Of a DNA stretch of 64,000 nt, positions 1 to 12,041 are shown piece by piece (positions within the stretch are counted from its first letter, which is position 1; every line of letters begins with the position of its first letter). The position numbers and the translations under genes were made by a program. This DNA is from Metallyticus violacea (taxonomy: Eukaryota; Arthropoda; Insecta; Mantodea; Metallyticidae), in NCBI GenBank assembly GCA_030762175.1, contig CM060846.1, positions 177,817,041-177,881,040 on the forward strand, written 5' to 3'. A model generated the notes under the pieces. That model made no database searches. It saw only the letters and a list, made by a program, of their open reading frames with translations, and had not been told where the DNA came from.

Positions 1-1094
1 ATATCTAAAGAAAATAATGAACAATTAAAAAGAATAATAACATAATAATAAATTTAAAATTATTAAAACAGTTAAGCAATTAAAAAATATTAAGAAATTG
101 ATAATAATGAACAGTAATATTAGGAATATAATAATGTAAGAATATTAAGCTTAAAAAGTACATCCAATTTTACTGTATAAAGGTTATGTTAAAATATTGT
201 TGTTAACGTTAAATATTCTATTAAAAGTTGTTAAAATGGCCAAAAAGTAAATTTTAATGTGAAAAGTTCTATGTGGATTATATATATATACTGTGAAAAT
301 AACATACTCTATGTTAATGTTTAAATATATTTTAAAATAATTATATATTACTTCATTGCTTAGTATGCAATAAGTGATTATAAAATAATTAAAAGTACTT
401 AATGGAGCGTAATGGACATGTAACGGGTCATCAAAAATGTCCTCCAACGAATCGGTCAAATTTCGCATTAAAATTTGGGATTGGTCTAAACACACAGGTA
501 AATACCGCATAAATATTTTCAGCTATGTTATACAGGCACAAGATTTGTGAGTAATTCTTGTGCCACAGGTAAATTCCGCATCAGTTCGTCGGTACTATGC
601 ACTCCTCGGTAGATTTTTGTTTCATATATTTGTTGATCTCATGCTCTGTAGTAATCGTGGCCTTTTCAAATATTGTGTGTCTGCAAAGTGTAAGAACTTG
701 CTAATCATTCATAGTAATATTAAGAAAAATTCATTAAAATGCCGTGAAATATTTGGAGATTCAGCGAAGTAAAAATATGTAATGCTAAAGTGTATAGAGT
801 TTCGGAGAGCAGTATTATTTCTGTTTGTGACACACAGCATTCCCATGAACGTGATGTTAAAAGGCAGGAGAAAAAATGTCGGAACGTCCATTAAAATAAT
901 TCACGCAGCGATTGAAGAAAAATGGTCAGTTTAGATAATTTTACTGTCTGTTAGTGATGTCGCTCATGTACAATATATATATATTGCAATGAGAGACACA
1001 AGAAATAGCCTGTATTGCCACAAAGCCGTGAGGACGCAATAAGTAAATTGGAAAACTTAGATCTGAAAAATAGATTTCATTACGTGCTGAGAAA
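1..1094. other. AT-rich DNA, no recognised gene
   Basis: The first 180 bases are a loose run of AATAAT-like words. Around 493-581 the phrase CACAGGTAAATNCCGCAT occurs twice (493-510 and 564-581), and between the copies lies a perfect 9-bp inverted repeat, GGCACAAGA at 535-543 and its complement at 556-564. Open frames on both strands here are short and match no family I know. The stretch may be the decayed upstream part of the polymerase fragment that follows, but I could not see the exonuclease motifs in it. Confidence 0.4.
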
Positions 1095-2450
1095 GAATCT
1101 AGAATTCTAGTGTTTTCTTGCGAGTCAAATTTAAAATGTGTGAGTCAATGTAAAACATTTATATGGACACAACAATCAGAATTTTCAACTATTTTTCGAA
1201 AACTCGTACTGAACCACTCATTTTCAGGAATGCGTTTTTTGGCAGACGTACCAATTGCACAATGGTCTATCTGGTATCATCCGGGAATGAAAAAATATTT
1301 TATTACCCATGAACAGCTTTTATCCATTTGTGAAGAAGACTAAAGCCTACCCCGTGGGTCATCCAAGGATCCACTTAAACGGATTTCCAAATTTGAGTGC
1401 GGTACAGAATGGTCCCATAAAATGCAAGATTCTGCCACCACAGGATCTGTATCATGAAATAGTGCCTGTGCGCATCGATGGAAAAGTACTGTTTCCGCTA
1501 TGCAAGGTACGTAGGTGGTAGCGGAGATTAACGTAGCTTAGTGAGATTATTATCGCATTTTGCAAATATACGAAACAGCGGTAAGGGATGGCACGGTACA
1601 GTATCATCACTGACGAAAGTGAATTCTTTCAGAACTATGCACATCAGTTCCTCAAGATGCAGAGGGAGGCTTCTGGTTGGTCAAACTATTACAAAACGTC
1701 TAGAAGGAAAGACAAAGTTGTGCAAAGATTCTTTGAAACGGAATGTATAGCGTTAGATCCACATGCTATTTGTCATAATTCCGACAGGAGGGAACTAGCC
1801 AAGTTGATTTGGGGCAAATTTTGGGGCAAATAAAAAGCCAGCACGACAATATCCCTACCTGTGAGCTCCTAAGCTCTCATTCTCACTTGATACAACTTCT
1901 CAACAATGCGGGTTAGGAGAAATAGACCTACCTCCTTGTCACAGCGAAATCATGTACGTAATTTGGAGGTATGATGAACATGGTCCTAAACAGATACCAA
2001 CGACAAACATGTTTATAATCGCCAACACCAGCGCTCGCTTTTAGTTTTACTCATTTCTTATAAAATAGGGATAACGCGGGAGCGTTATCTTTTAACTTTG
2101 TCAACGATTGGATTGTAGGAACTTAAAGGAAGGGGAATTGATTGCAAAGCAAAAATTCGTTTCTCGGTGAAAATAAGCACGAGATCAACAATTACAGTAA
2201 AGGGGTCTACATTTGGCGGTTTTCATTCGCCGGGCCTAAAATGTACACATTTGAGTAAACTTCTAAGGAAAATACATTTGTATGTACAAAAATAAGAGAT
2301 AGCGTTAAATTAGGGCCATTTGAAAAAGTAAAGCATAGAATATTTAGGGACATTACGCTAAATGATAATGATAATGTGGAAAACCTAGTCAACTGGAAAA
2401 TTAGGCGAAAATGTCTCTGGTTCTCTATGAAAAATAGATACAAGTTTACG
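1095..2450 (+). pseudogene. Polinton-type protein-primed DNA polymerase B, palm-domain fragment
   Basis: This is a broken piece of a family-B, protein-primed DNA polymerase of the kind carried by Polinton/Maverick elements and by related bidnaviruses. The enzyme would copy the element's own linear DNA. Seen in three frames, in the family's order: AFFGRRTNCTMVY at about 1231 (family pattern YGGRTNxxxLY), then MNSFYPFVKKTKAYPVGHP from 1309 (motif A, family DxxSLYPF), IKCKILPPQDLYHEIVPVRI near 1414 and FPLCK near 1492. From about 1645 follow FLKMQREASGW, then LAKLIWGKFWGK ending at 1830 (motif B, family NSFWGK). Downstream, TNMFIIANTSAR near 2005 and GLKMYTFE near 2235 resemble the conserved C-terminal part. 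The catalytic Asp of motif A is replaced by Pro at a frame break, and stops and frameshifts are frequent, so it is dead. The N-terminal and exonuclease domains are absent. No integrase, capsid or packaging gene was seen nearby, so Polinton versus endogenous virus cannot be decided. Confidence 0.8.
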
Positions 2451-2504
2451 CTAGTATCCCTCCACTAGTTCAGCAAGGTTATACACAGAGGTCTGTGTGT
2501 ATAA

Positions 2505-2720
2505 GAGTTTTGCTCAGAGGCCTCTTCTTTCAGACTTGATGTTCTTTTTCGTGCCATAAATATACGACACGGGACCCACGGCTTTACTTTCCGAAAGAAG
2601 CCATACTTCGGATTTTTACGCCCGAAAACAATCCATCAATCCTGGCCGGGTTTGAAACAGCGATCTTGGGTTTAGAAGGCAAGTACGGTTACCACTGCAC
2701 CACCAGGACCGACAGAGAAA
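2505..2720 (-). repeat. SINE A copy, 3'-truncated relative to family
   Basis: On the minus strand a tRNA-like head begins near 2720: a box A TGGTGCAGTGG and a box B-like GTTTCAAACCC that match the RNA polymerase III promoter pattern. It is followed by the SINE A body (GAAGTATGGCTTC region, then the CGTGTCGTATATTTATGGC block and GAGGCCTCTGAGCAAAA). It lacks the terminal hairpin and A-rich tail found in other copies, so the low-coordinate end is lost. The same body is found at 11736, 13216, 17570, 28690 and 34629, which defines the family. Confidence 0.8.
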
Positions 2721-2922
2721 GCTCATGAAAGGGACTTACTTTTAGTACTCATTGGCCTGCAAAAGGATTATGGTAGTGTGCCAGTGAAGAAAAAAAATTT
2801 GAGATAATGAAATCATTAAGAATTAATACCATGATAATTTAGACTATAAACTCACTGTAAAAAAATCAGGTGCAAAAAATAGAAGTGAATATCTAAAATG
2901 CTTCTTTTAAAAAAAAAGATTT

Positions 2923-3866
2923 AGACAGGTTTGTGTATTATCGCCTACATTGTTAAACATGCATTTAAATAAGCCCATGAAGTGTGGGGGAAAATTTCAA
3001 GGATTGGGAATCCCAGTTGGAAATAAAATATATAAACTCTTACGCGGATAATAAGATTGTTATAGGACAGGCGCTGAATTATGGATAATATATGTTAAGG
3101 ATAGTTAAAGAGGAGTGTGAGAAATGGAGCCTTCAAATAAACAAGAAAAATAATCTACTCACGTATGTGTCGATTTAAATGCAACAGATCTGTTCATTGA
3201 AAATGTAGTCAGGAATACTAAATTGGAACGTCAACATCTAGAAGCAATAATTAGTCAGAAAGTGCACCTGAAGCAGAGATTAAGCAACGAATATTGAGAA
3301 CAATGTGTTGGTGCTTTAAATGCAATACTTAGGAGCTTGTGAATTACAAATGAAATTGAAATTATCACATACAATATAATTGTAAAAAGCATTTTAACAT
3401 ATGTTATGATGTATGATAAATCCCCGAATTTACACAGAAATTGAGCGTAGTAGAGATGCATTTTCTGCACTGGTCAGTTGGAATTTTTAGGTGGAATAGA
3501 GTCCATAACAATAGGGCAAGAGCATTAATGAAAATAGATGAAGATCTAGATATTGCTGAAAATGTGGAAATGAAACAACTGATATGGCATGGTTACGTTC
3601 AATATATGGAGGAAAAAAGACTATCTAAATTAACTATAAATTGAAATCCAGCTGAGAGGAGAAAGAGATGCAGATTGAGACAAACCTGGCGCGAAGGAGT
3701 AGGTTGTCTTTTGGAAAGTCGTGTCATGGATGTTAGTCAGTGCCATGACAAGTACAGATGTGGTTTGGGAACTAAAGTAGGAGGAATAAGTTATAAACTG
3801 GAAGCAGACAGCAACTACGCAAGGGTTAAGGCTTCAGTACAAAAATATTTAAAAAATAAAGCGTGA
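2923..3866 (+). pseudogene. Non-LTR reverse transcriptase, C-terminal part (RTE-like)
   Basis: Decayed 3' portion of a LINE polymerase gene. In shifting frames I see RQVCVLSPTLLN at 2923 (family RQGCxLSPxLFN), then a YADN word near 3042 that corresponds to the catalytic YADD box, then VVEMHFLHWSVGIFRWNRV from 3445 and QLIWHGYVQYMEEKRLSKL near 3573 (family QLRWYGHVxRMxEERLPK), followed by the RRKRxRLRQTW tail near 3658. The second Asp of YADD is changed to Asn and several stops interrupt the frame. The C-terminal RWYGHV / RRKRGRP pattern is typical of RTE and related LINEs; the endonuclease and the upstream half are absent, as in a 5'-truncated insertion. A run of A at 2909-2917 immediately precedes it. 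Clade assignment is by pattern only. Confidence 0.72.
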
Positions 3867-4736
3867 CCCTTGAAATCGCAGTAAACATTCAAAATAAAGC
3901 AGTGAAACAAAACCTAGGGAATACTTACGAAAAAGCAAAGAAAAATATGGAATCACTCCTCAAATGTTGAATGGTGTTAACATGATTAGAATTCTACATT
4001 ATTTACGCAAGTGCACGATAAACGTTTATTATCATATCAGAAAAGAAATGGGAGGAATTCGGTAAAAAGAAACAAATATTTAGAACATACGGCTGTATTG
4101 ATCATTTATTTTGATTTTATATTTTCTGTGAGTTTTGTTTTGTTTGCTTTTTTAAATTATGTTAATGCAAAAGAAATTGTCATTCGTTCATCAACTAAAC
4201 CGGAAAAAATAAATAAAATATGCAAATTTGTTAGCAAATCTAGAGGCAGTTACTTGTCTTTTCTAAAGAGCCCCCCAAAGAAAATGTTTAAAAAAATTGT
4301 TAAATTTTTACAGTACTCACTCTGCTAATTATTTTAAACAATGACAACGGTGACGTGGGACACAGTTTATCTTCAGACTGCAGTTATTCTTCGGAAGTAG
4401 ATACATTTTCGATCATAAAATTTCACTACTCAATATAGGCATTTTATCACGTGACAATTACTCAAATTTGTTGCCAACAATAGAAGAGGAGAAAATGTGT
4501 AGTACTTGGTGGGATTGCTGTTGTACGCACTGCATTATACAGATCTCGGTAAAGAGAGCAAATCATGAGTATAGTAACAGAAAATTAGAGTAATACGCTT
4601 TGCATTGATAAATTATTTACAGTTCAGTATGACCGTCAAAGTGCTGATTTCTTTCTCTCTTTCTTTTTCTCAGTGAACATTTAAAAAATCCATCGTACTA
4701 CATATAAATTGTAAATTCTGTTCTCATTTTGGTACT
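3867..4736. other. AT-rich DNA without recognised features
   Basis: The longest open frame (4011-4328, 105 codons, plus) has a hydrophobic stretch in the middle and a Lys-rich end, but its composition simply mirrors the AT-rich DNA and I recognise no family. I see no RNA gene or repeat here. Confidence 0.4.
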
Positions 4737-5038
4737 ACAGCCCAGAGTAAGCCTTGGCCTGCCGCGGCGGCCTCTACTTCCTCTATCTCCGTCTTACGAC
4801 TTCATTGATAGAGGGCAGTATTGCCGGGGGACATGTGATCAACATGCCCCGGCAGGTCACTTACCACGCGGCTTTCGTGATCGAAGACCGCCACCTCTCC
4901 ATTAGGCAGCTTCCCAATTGTCCTCACGAGGCTGGGTGGTCCCAGCATAACTTAGAAAAATTTTAACAGATACAATGGATCGAACCCAGGCCTCCCGCCT
5001 ATCAAGCGGCACTACTAACCGCTAGACCAACGAGGTGG
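4737..5038 (-). repeat. tRNA-derived SINE (SINE C), single copy in window
   Basis: Read on the minus strand from 5038, the sequence starts with a tRNA-like head: box A TGGTCTAGCGG and box B GGGTTCGATCC, spaced as in a tRNA gene. The plus strand shows the reverse complement of box B near 4980. The body (about 4750-4950) is strikingly GC-rich compared with the flanks and contains CCGGGGCATGTTGATCACAT in the minus sense. It is not related by eye to SINE A or SINE B. No second copy was found in the window, so family status rests on the promoter and composition. Confidence 0.65.
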
Positions 5039-6155
5039 TCAAATTGCACATTAACTTTAAGATATATTTACTAATTCCATGCAACGAAAGTAAGTGTATT
5101 TAAAAATAATATGCATTCACCTCTAAAAGAGGAGCGATTTTAATACAAAAAATTGGAACAAATACATTTACATATGGCATTTATCTTTAATTCGGATTTT
5201 ACCGTATTTTATGCAACTATGTATAATGTACTTTTGCTGAATTTTTTCCTCCAGGTAGAGTGGAACAGAAGGCCCCATGGCTTAATTCTTGCCAGGATTA
5301 TTAAATAAATTTTGGAATAATTTTCTTGTAAGGAAGTAATTCTGAAGCCCAATATAGATGGTTTTTTGTTTATTTTAAATTTGAGATGTTAGAGTTAAAA
5401 CTTTTAAAATGTGTCTTCCCCCAGGAAAAATAATCTCCCTCTTTACAAGTAATGAAAACACATGGTAAGAGAACCTGTGCAACTAATTTGGAGGAGATGT
5501 AGATCTCACAGTGAGGTTCGTTCTTTGAGGCATATAACATAGATATTAGGAACATTTATCAGTTATGTCGTGATATTATTAATTTAATCTCTTAAAAATT
5601 TTGGGACAGATTACAGAACATGTTAAAGTGCCTTGCTTGAACTTGATTCGTTACACTATCGTATTAGTAACCTGCTGGACTCTGGCAAACAATTTCAGGC
5701 TTGTGTCGTATTTGATCAAAAGCAGGTAATATTTGCTCAATCAGTTCATGTCTTGTGTCAAGCGATCGTGTACACAAAACTGTGAATTTGCCCTCGAAGA
5801 AAAAATTTAAAGGCATTAATTAGGGTGGCCGATTCCTCTAGCTTGCCCATAGCACATTATCATATTGGTCAATTCAGGGAAAGTAAAGATGTTCATTCTC
5901 AAGGAATGGTTGCATTCAACTGAACACGCGTCGACTACACACAGAGTTGCACGGCAAAGATAAGGAAACGTCAGTGGTTTAACGTTAGAAACAGTACACA
6001 TAAACAAACAAATAGAGGCGCACAACTTCTAAATGACGCATTAAAGAACATTAGTTGCTTAGTAAAAAATACTCCTCATTGTGATATCATTCCTCCGAAT
6101 TAGTTGCAGAGATTTTGACTCAACTTGTATAGCTTGTATGTCACTCATAATGATG

Positions 6156-6156
<1 letters not shown>
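5039..6156. other. AT-rich DNA without recognised features
   Basis: Only short open frames in all six frames; none carries a motif I know. No tRNA promoter boxes or repeats were noticed. Confidence 0.4.

Positions 6157-6223
<67 letters not shown>
6157..6223. repeat. (AAT)n microsatellite
   Basis: About 22 uninterrupted AAT units. The minus-strand reading frame through it gives a poly-Tyr run, which is an artefact. Confidence 0.97.
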
Positions 6224-6224
<1 letters not shown>

Positions 6225-7382
6225 TTATTATTGCAGATACATTCTTCTGTTTAACATTTGTGATATTAATTTCTGTACATTTGTTTCTTCCTTTGAAGTA
6301 TTGCCACATTGGCATTATATAACGAAATATTATAAATTGAATACATATTAATGGCTGAAGAAGCACATTACACATATAGCCAAAATGTACGTGCAAATAT
6401 ATTAGCACACTCTCTTAAAATTCTATCATGTCAAATATAGATATTATACGAAAAATGTGGGTTGGTGTTATAGTGGAAAAATCCACTCTTATCAAATTGG
6501 TAACAGCAATCCCGGGGAGGGTAGACTTAGACTCGCATAGAGCAGTGTTTGTGAATCATTGCACTATTGTGTGAACAAACAGTATCAGAGGGATACACTT
6601 TAGCACAACAGTGTCGTCCCAACATAGTACGGGCTGGGAATTATGAAGGAAATTGCTGACAAATATCTCCATGCAGTAGTGGACCAAATTTACAGAGATT
6701 CATTATTATGTATGCGTTGTCCCAGAGTTGAGCATAACAACCTCTAGCGATTTTATTGCATTTACAGCTTACAGCGAACACCACACACAATGACTTAATA
6801 TTCTACAGTACATGTTGCTGTTCAGTTAAAGCTAACCGTCTTTAAGTTCATGGATCTATAATTGCTTATTTACAAATACAATGCATTGTAGTTTTTGTGG
6901 TGGATTTCTATGTAATTTTAATAAGAGTGATAGATGCCAGTATAAGTAAAATCAGCATCAAAACTCTCGAATATAATGTACGTTTATTTTCTTCAGCTCA
7001 GTTTACAAAAGTGAAAATTTAGTAGGTATAATATTCATAAAGAAATAAACTTAAAAGAGATAGCTGCCCTAAGCACGCATGCACTTGTCCCTTTTACTAT
7101 TCCCCTTAAACCATAAAACTCGCAACATCTTTCAATATAACACACTACAATGTCGCTCCTCCACTGGGTACAATATCTACTGTGGAAATAATTTCAGTGT
7201 ATTATTTAAGTAAAGTAAACAAATATCTTTCTCGTTCAGTGCTACCTGCAAGCACACATAGAGATTTTCGTTATTAATTCTGATTATCTCATTGGAATCG
7301 CGAATTCTTATAATACCCTATGCGTTGGAGGGGAGTTCGCGTTGTGCGTTACACATAGATTTTTTTAATAGTGTTAAATGCG
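6224..7382. other. AT-rich DNA without recognised features
   Basis: No family-level motif, repeat or RNA promoter was seen in either strand; open frames are all short. Confidence 0.4.
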
Positions 7383-7608
7383 TTTTTACTAGTGAGGCAC
7401 CATAGGCGGTGAACACTGGTAATATATGAAATGAAATGTTAAATTGGGAAAGGATTTTTTTAAAGAAGGAAACGTTTCAGGCCTAAGTTATAGAACTGAG
7501 GAAAACCGGAAAAAACCTAAATCACAGAAGACGGTACAGGAGGAATCGAAATCCAGATCTCCAGCTCACGAGTTCATGGTTTAACGACCTCGGCCACGCA
7601 TGGTGAAA
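7383..7608 (-). repeat. SINE B copy (minus orientation)
   Basis: Reverse-complement reading starts near 7608 with GCGTGGCCGAGGTCGTTAAA, a Ser/Leu-tRNA-like head with box A, and a box B-like GGATTTCGATTCC near 7550. It is followed by the SINE B body with the GGTTTTCCTCAG word and the AAATTGGGAAAGGATTT-type word, and ends near 7383 in the decayed family tail (GTGCCTCACTAGTAAAAACG). The full-length reference copy is at 57943-58215. No clear target duplication was seen, consistent with age. Confidence 0.75.
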
Positions 7609-8779
7609 TGGAAGGGAATACATTTCATAATTTTATGGAATGATTCTAAACTATAAATGCTCTAGTACTATTTTGGATGTTGACTTGTTGTTTGGCCGAA
7701 AAAATCTAACATGTGCTGTATTGATCTTTCATTTCCTACTTTTTCATAACTTGAAAAGTCTTTATGTAAAACTACTTAAAAAGTTTTGTGTTAGTCATTT
7801 GGATCGAAAAATTAAATTTGAGCTAAATAGTGATGCGTTGATGTTACCGAAGGTTAAAAAACAACACTAGTTATGAGCTTGTTTTCAATAACCATACACT
7901 TTTAAAATAAACACATACTGAGTTTTTGCAATTGGTGCATCTTAAATTAAAAAGTAGATCATTGCAGAGCATTATGTTGTATGTTTCAAAATAAAATAGT
8001 CATTTTCTTTAAAACTCTTCAAAGATGAAGAAAGAGATATTTAAACTTTTTGTTACCATTTTTAAGCTCTAATGGCACATTCATTTATTACTTTCACCCA
8101 AAATTTTGGACTCATTCACTTGAATGGGACTGCAAGTACTGCTAGTTGCTAGTTAATTTTCCATTAAGTTGCTGCGCATTAATCCAGCAACATGGATGGA
8201 ATTGTTTACCAGGCCCAAGGCTCATTTAATATTTTAACTTTGCTATAAATGTCGTTCTCTAACTATATTTCTTTCTAGTGTTACAACTAAATTGATTCTT
8301 AAGGATACTAGGATTCTTAAGGACTCTCAGTACTAACAGTGTGTATTTCTATATAACTTTTAACTTTTTTTTCTCCAAAGGTACTTCTTATATTAAAAAT
8401 CAATCTTTATGCGATTGCTACCTGAAGCACACTCTATTCAATAAGTAAGACAAAAAAATATATTTTCACCTTTTTGTGCAAAAGTGTCCTAAATTCTACT
8501 ATAATTTTTTAAGAAATGCAATGCATTATCTGATATGGTACTCATACACTTAGATATTTTAACCTGAATACTTTACTTTACTTTTGAAATTTAAAGCTTA
8601 ACAATTCAGAAAAATATTTGTTTTTATAAAGTTAAAAATAATACAAATATTTGACATACTTTAAATAAAAGTATAAGATATCAATATACCATTTATAGTT
8701 TATCACATATGACTGAAGTAAGAAAATGTAGAGTAAAAGGTGTGCCAATTTATATTAAATGATTTTCGAGCTCTGCGCG
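7609..8779. other. AT-rich DNA without recognised features
   Basis: The plus-strand open frame at 7640-7870 (76 codons) is hydrophobic then Lys-rich and matches nothing I know. The rest is short frames and A/T runs. Confidence 0.4.
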
Positions 8780-9400
8780 CCTATTTCTTAAAAAGCAGCG
8801 TTACAGGAAATTGCATCTAGAGTAAAAATTTCAATATACAGCACCTTTTTAAAACATTCCAGGCACATAATTCCATTCCCCCTTTTGCTGCAGCCTCTCA
8901 TTTTCTCTTCTGCAATCTTTTGGCAAATATTTCAGTCCAGTTTTTATCATTTGAGAGTTGCCGCCTTTCCATTTACAATTGTTCACTTCCATGTTATTTT
9001 CTATGTTCACCTCCATGTTTTATAAACAATAATTCTAATACTACATCCACCATTGAAGCAAATTACACTCTAAACACCAATATTTAGCACCTTTGACAAA
9101 CATAAATATTTTTAACGCTCTATCCTATATCATGTGATGACAACTTTCATCTTGGTTCTGCATACCACCATGGAGGCAGTTTTTTTAGATCATCCTTAGA
9201 AAGAAAAATGGGTCTTATAGCAGAAAACACTGCCTCTGGAAGTGAATATTTGGGTTGTATTATTTTCCAATTACTTTTAATTTTTATTATACTCACCTTT
9301 AGGACAAAGCTGTGGATTATCAACTGTGGACATTTTATATAAATACATAGCACATATGGTTTGCCGCATGTGCCTTACAGTATTTCCAAAAATTATGCCT
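8780..9400 (-). pseudogene. Mutator-like transposase-domain remnant
   Basis: Minus-strand reading shows, in slightly shifting frames, QLCPKGEYNKN near 9310, LPEAVFSAIRPIFLS near 9215 and then LHGGMQNQDES near 9160. The order and spacing match the conserved core of a family of animal proteins with a Mutator-like transposase domain (pattern CPxGxxSWC, then LPxAVxxAIKPIF, then CLHGxTQNxNESF). Further downstream the frame decays. The DDE residues cannot be placed, no terminal inverted repeats were seen, and stops break the frame, so this is at most a fossil. The call rests on three short words in the right order. Confidence 0.55.
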
Positions 9401-11726
9401 GCAAAAGTAATTTCTTTCTCTTCATAATATTAGCCATTCGTAACACTGAAATCTATGCGAAATTGATCAAAAATAACTCAACAAATCGCCATGTGCAACA
9501 CATATATTCCATTTAAAACACAAACAAAAGAACATCTTCCCAGTCCTGGCAGACTCATGACATTAAAGCAGAATAACCACCAAAATTTAAAGAATATTAC
9601 CACACATTGCTACATTTACTTCACTTAAAAATACGAGTAATATACTTGTGGTTTAAACCGTGTTGGCCAAGTTTATATCATTGCATTATCGCATTTAACG
9701 AATTGATTGAGTTTACTCGGATGAGTTCAGAAAATATTATCATAGAATATTTACTCGATAAAGTTAAAAAAATATACTTTATCAAATGAGAAATATTGAT
9801 ATAAATATTGCGAGGTCCCACGCATAATTTGGGCAAAATTTGCACACTTAGATAAAGATTAAATATTTTATTTAAATAATAGTCGTAATACGACCCTTAT
9901 ATACGGTATTCTGCTCGGAGGTATCAACAAATAAGCGCTCATCGTTTAAAAACAGAAGAAGATATTGTTATAATTTGAACTAAACAAGATACAAAAACTC
10001 TACAAGTTTATACAACAATTGTGTGAAAGACGTGTGAGCGTATTCATGTGCCAAGTGCGCAAATATTTAATGTGAAGACAAGCTTAGTTACGTGTTTAAT
10101 AGAGCAAAGGATATGCTGTGCTAGGCAAATGAAAGTCATGGAAAAAATGTTCAGCGCGTGCCATGGTTAGCAGAACTAAAATTCGTTACCGTGTACAACG
10201 CCGAGTTCGCCATAAATGTAATGAATGGAGTCTATATGTACGCGGGGCAACTGGAGGCGCACGCGTGTAACATTGATCATTCTCTTAAATTGTAAGCGTT
10301 TCTGCATTAAATATTACTAAAACATCACGTTGATATACTATTAATTTTGCTTCCAATTATCACTTATTACTGGATACCACTAGGCGGAATATCCTGCATA
10401 TTATCTTGCGGAAGATAGTGTATGGTCCCATTTGAAAATGTGAAGTGAACCGCTAATTATCGACTAACAACGTGACTCTTATATGTGAGAAAAACCATGC
10501 TCTTAGACAAAACAATAAATGAAATGTCAAATAAGAAAGCTCATTAATTAACTAATATGGGAATATGAGCTATTCTCAACTTTTCATTATGTACACATTT
10601 TATTCGAAATCTTGTAACAACATACACATTAGTACCAATGTTTATATAACTGTGTTATAGCCTACTAAACTACTGTTCTTTTATTTAACACAAAATTAAA
10701 AATAAATACGATAGCTTACTTTGAAAACAAGAATAATTTTATTTTGACTGACGTTCTATGCAGCATTAAGCGAAGGCACGTTTTCAACTATTAAGATATT
10801 TAACTTATTTTCCCTTCTGCTTTTTGCAAAAATAGCACAGTGCAGCATTCTTGTAATAACAATCTATATTTACAACTACACTGTTACTATATATTTTAAC
10901 ATGGGGAAGACATATTGAATCAGGCGGGGTGTTATGAAAAACTCTCAAAGGTCCATCAGGCGCTTTTTCGGTAGGAATAAAAATTTATAAAAATTAATGC
11001 ACACTATAAACCGCCAATTGAATCATATTTTACAGAAGAGGGTTAACCATAACTTAAGGAAACTGCTATTAAAGGTCAACCTAGATAATGACTTCAGAAA
11101 TGAGTTTAACAAATTTCCTACATTTATAAGCAATGCTGCAGATAGAGTTTTCATACAAATATAAATAACTCTTGAATTTTATTAATTGCCGATACAATAT
11201 CTACATTACTTGGTAGTTAGTTCCTTTCTGATCAAAAATAAGTTTCCTCGGGTTCACCGAAGACCAATCTAGAGGAACTTTCTCATGCGTCAGAGAGAAG
11301 ACTAACCTCCTTAACTGCACGGCCAGCCTATTCATCACCAGCCAATGTTCATAGACTTAAAATAATGGGAATACTGATGCCTTTACACTTTAACAAATAC
11401 AGCTGATGCTGAATTATTTGAACTAAGAGCTTAGGACTGAGCAGAATCTGTTAATTTGCTGAGCGCTCGATAAGTCAAAACGCATGCCCAATTTAGGGGA
11501 ATAGGGAAAACAGCAGGAAAGACACATAGATTATATGCACCTGCACTGTTATAGAATCCAAATTCTTACGGAACTTGTAACAACAGGATGCATAGTACCG
11601 AAGCCATTCTTAGGACTTTTACTTCCTAAAAATTCCATAAACTCTGGCCGGGTTTAAACCCACGACCATAGGTCTAATTCCATCGAATCTGCCCGTGAGT
11701 CGATGGAATTGGGTCTACGAGGTTAG
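9401..11726. other. AT-rich DNA without recognised features
   Basis: More than 2 kb with no open frame over about 60 codons that carries a known motif, and no tRNA promoter or tandem array. A short GC-richer patch lies near 10190-10270. Confidence 0.4.
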
Positions 11727-11735
11727 CACTAACCA

Positions 11736-12041
11736 TCACGTTGGTCCTGGTGGTGTAGTGGTAACCATACTTGCCTTATAAACCCAAGATGGCGGGTTCA
11801 AACCCGGCCAGGATCGATGGAATTTTCGGGCGTAAAAATCCTAAGTATGGTTTCCTCCGGAAGAGAAGTAAAGCCGCGGGTTCCGTGTAGTACATTTACG
11901 GCACGAAAAAGAACATCAAGCCTGAAAGAAGGCACGTGGCCTCTGAGCAAAATTTGTCGGCCGTTTTACGCCCTGAATAGAATGGGACGCTGATGACCTG
12001 TGATGTTAAAGAGCGTCCGTAAATAAACAAATAAAAAAAAT
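11736..12041 (+). repeat. SINE A, full-length copy with target-site duplication
   Basis: Best copy of the family. The tRNA-like head has box A TGGTGTAGTGG (near 11751) and a box B-like GGGTTCAAACCC (near 11795). A body of about 200 bp follows with CCTCTGAGCAAAATTTGTCG near 11939, then a 3' hairpin: stem GGACGC at 11985-11990 pairs with GCGTCC at 12013-12018 around a 22-nt loop. It ends in AAATAAACAAATAAAAAAAA. CACTAACCA flanks both ends (11727-11735 and 12042-12050), a target-site duplication that marks insertion by reverse transcription. The head has the anatomy of a tRNA gene but the body is unrelated to any tRNA, so it is a SINE and not a gene. Confidence 0.88.

Noticed and set aside
6145..6408. 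Minus-strand frame with long Tyr run
   Set aside because: Product of the AAT microsatellite.
11743..11815. Functional tRNA gene
   Set aside because: Box A and B are present but the stems do not close and the sequence continues as a repeated element with a target duplication; it is a SINE head. The same holds for 57943 and 42430.
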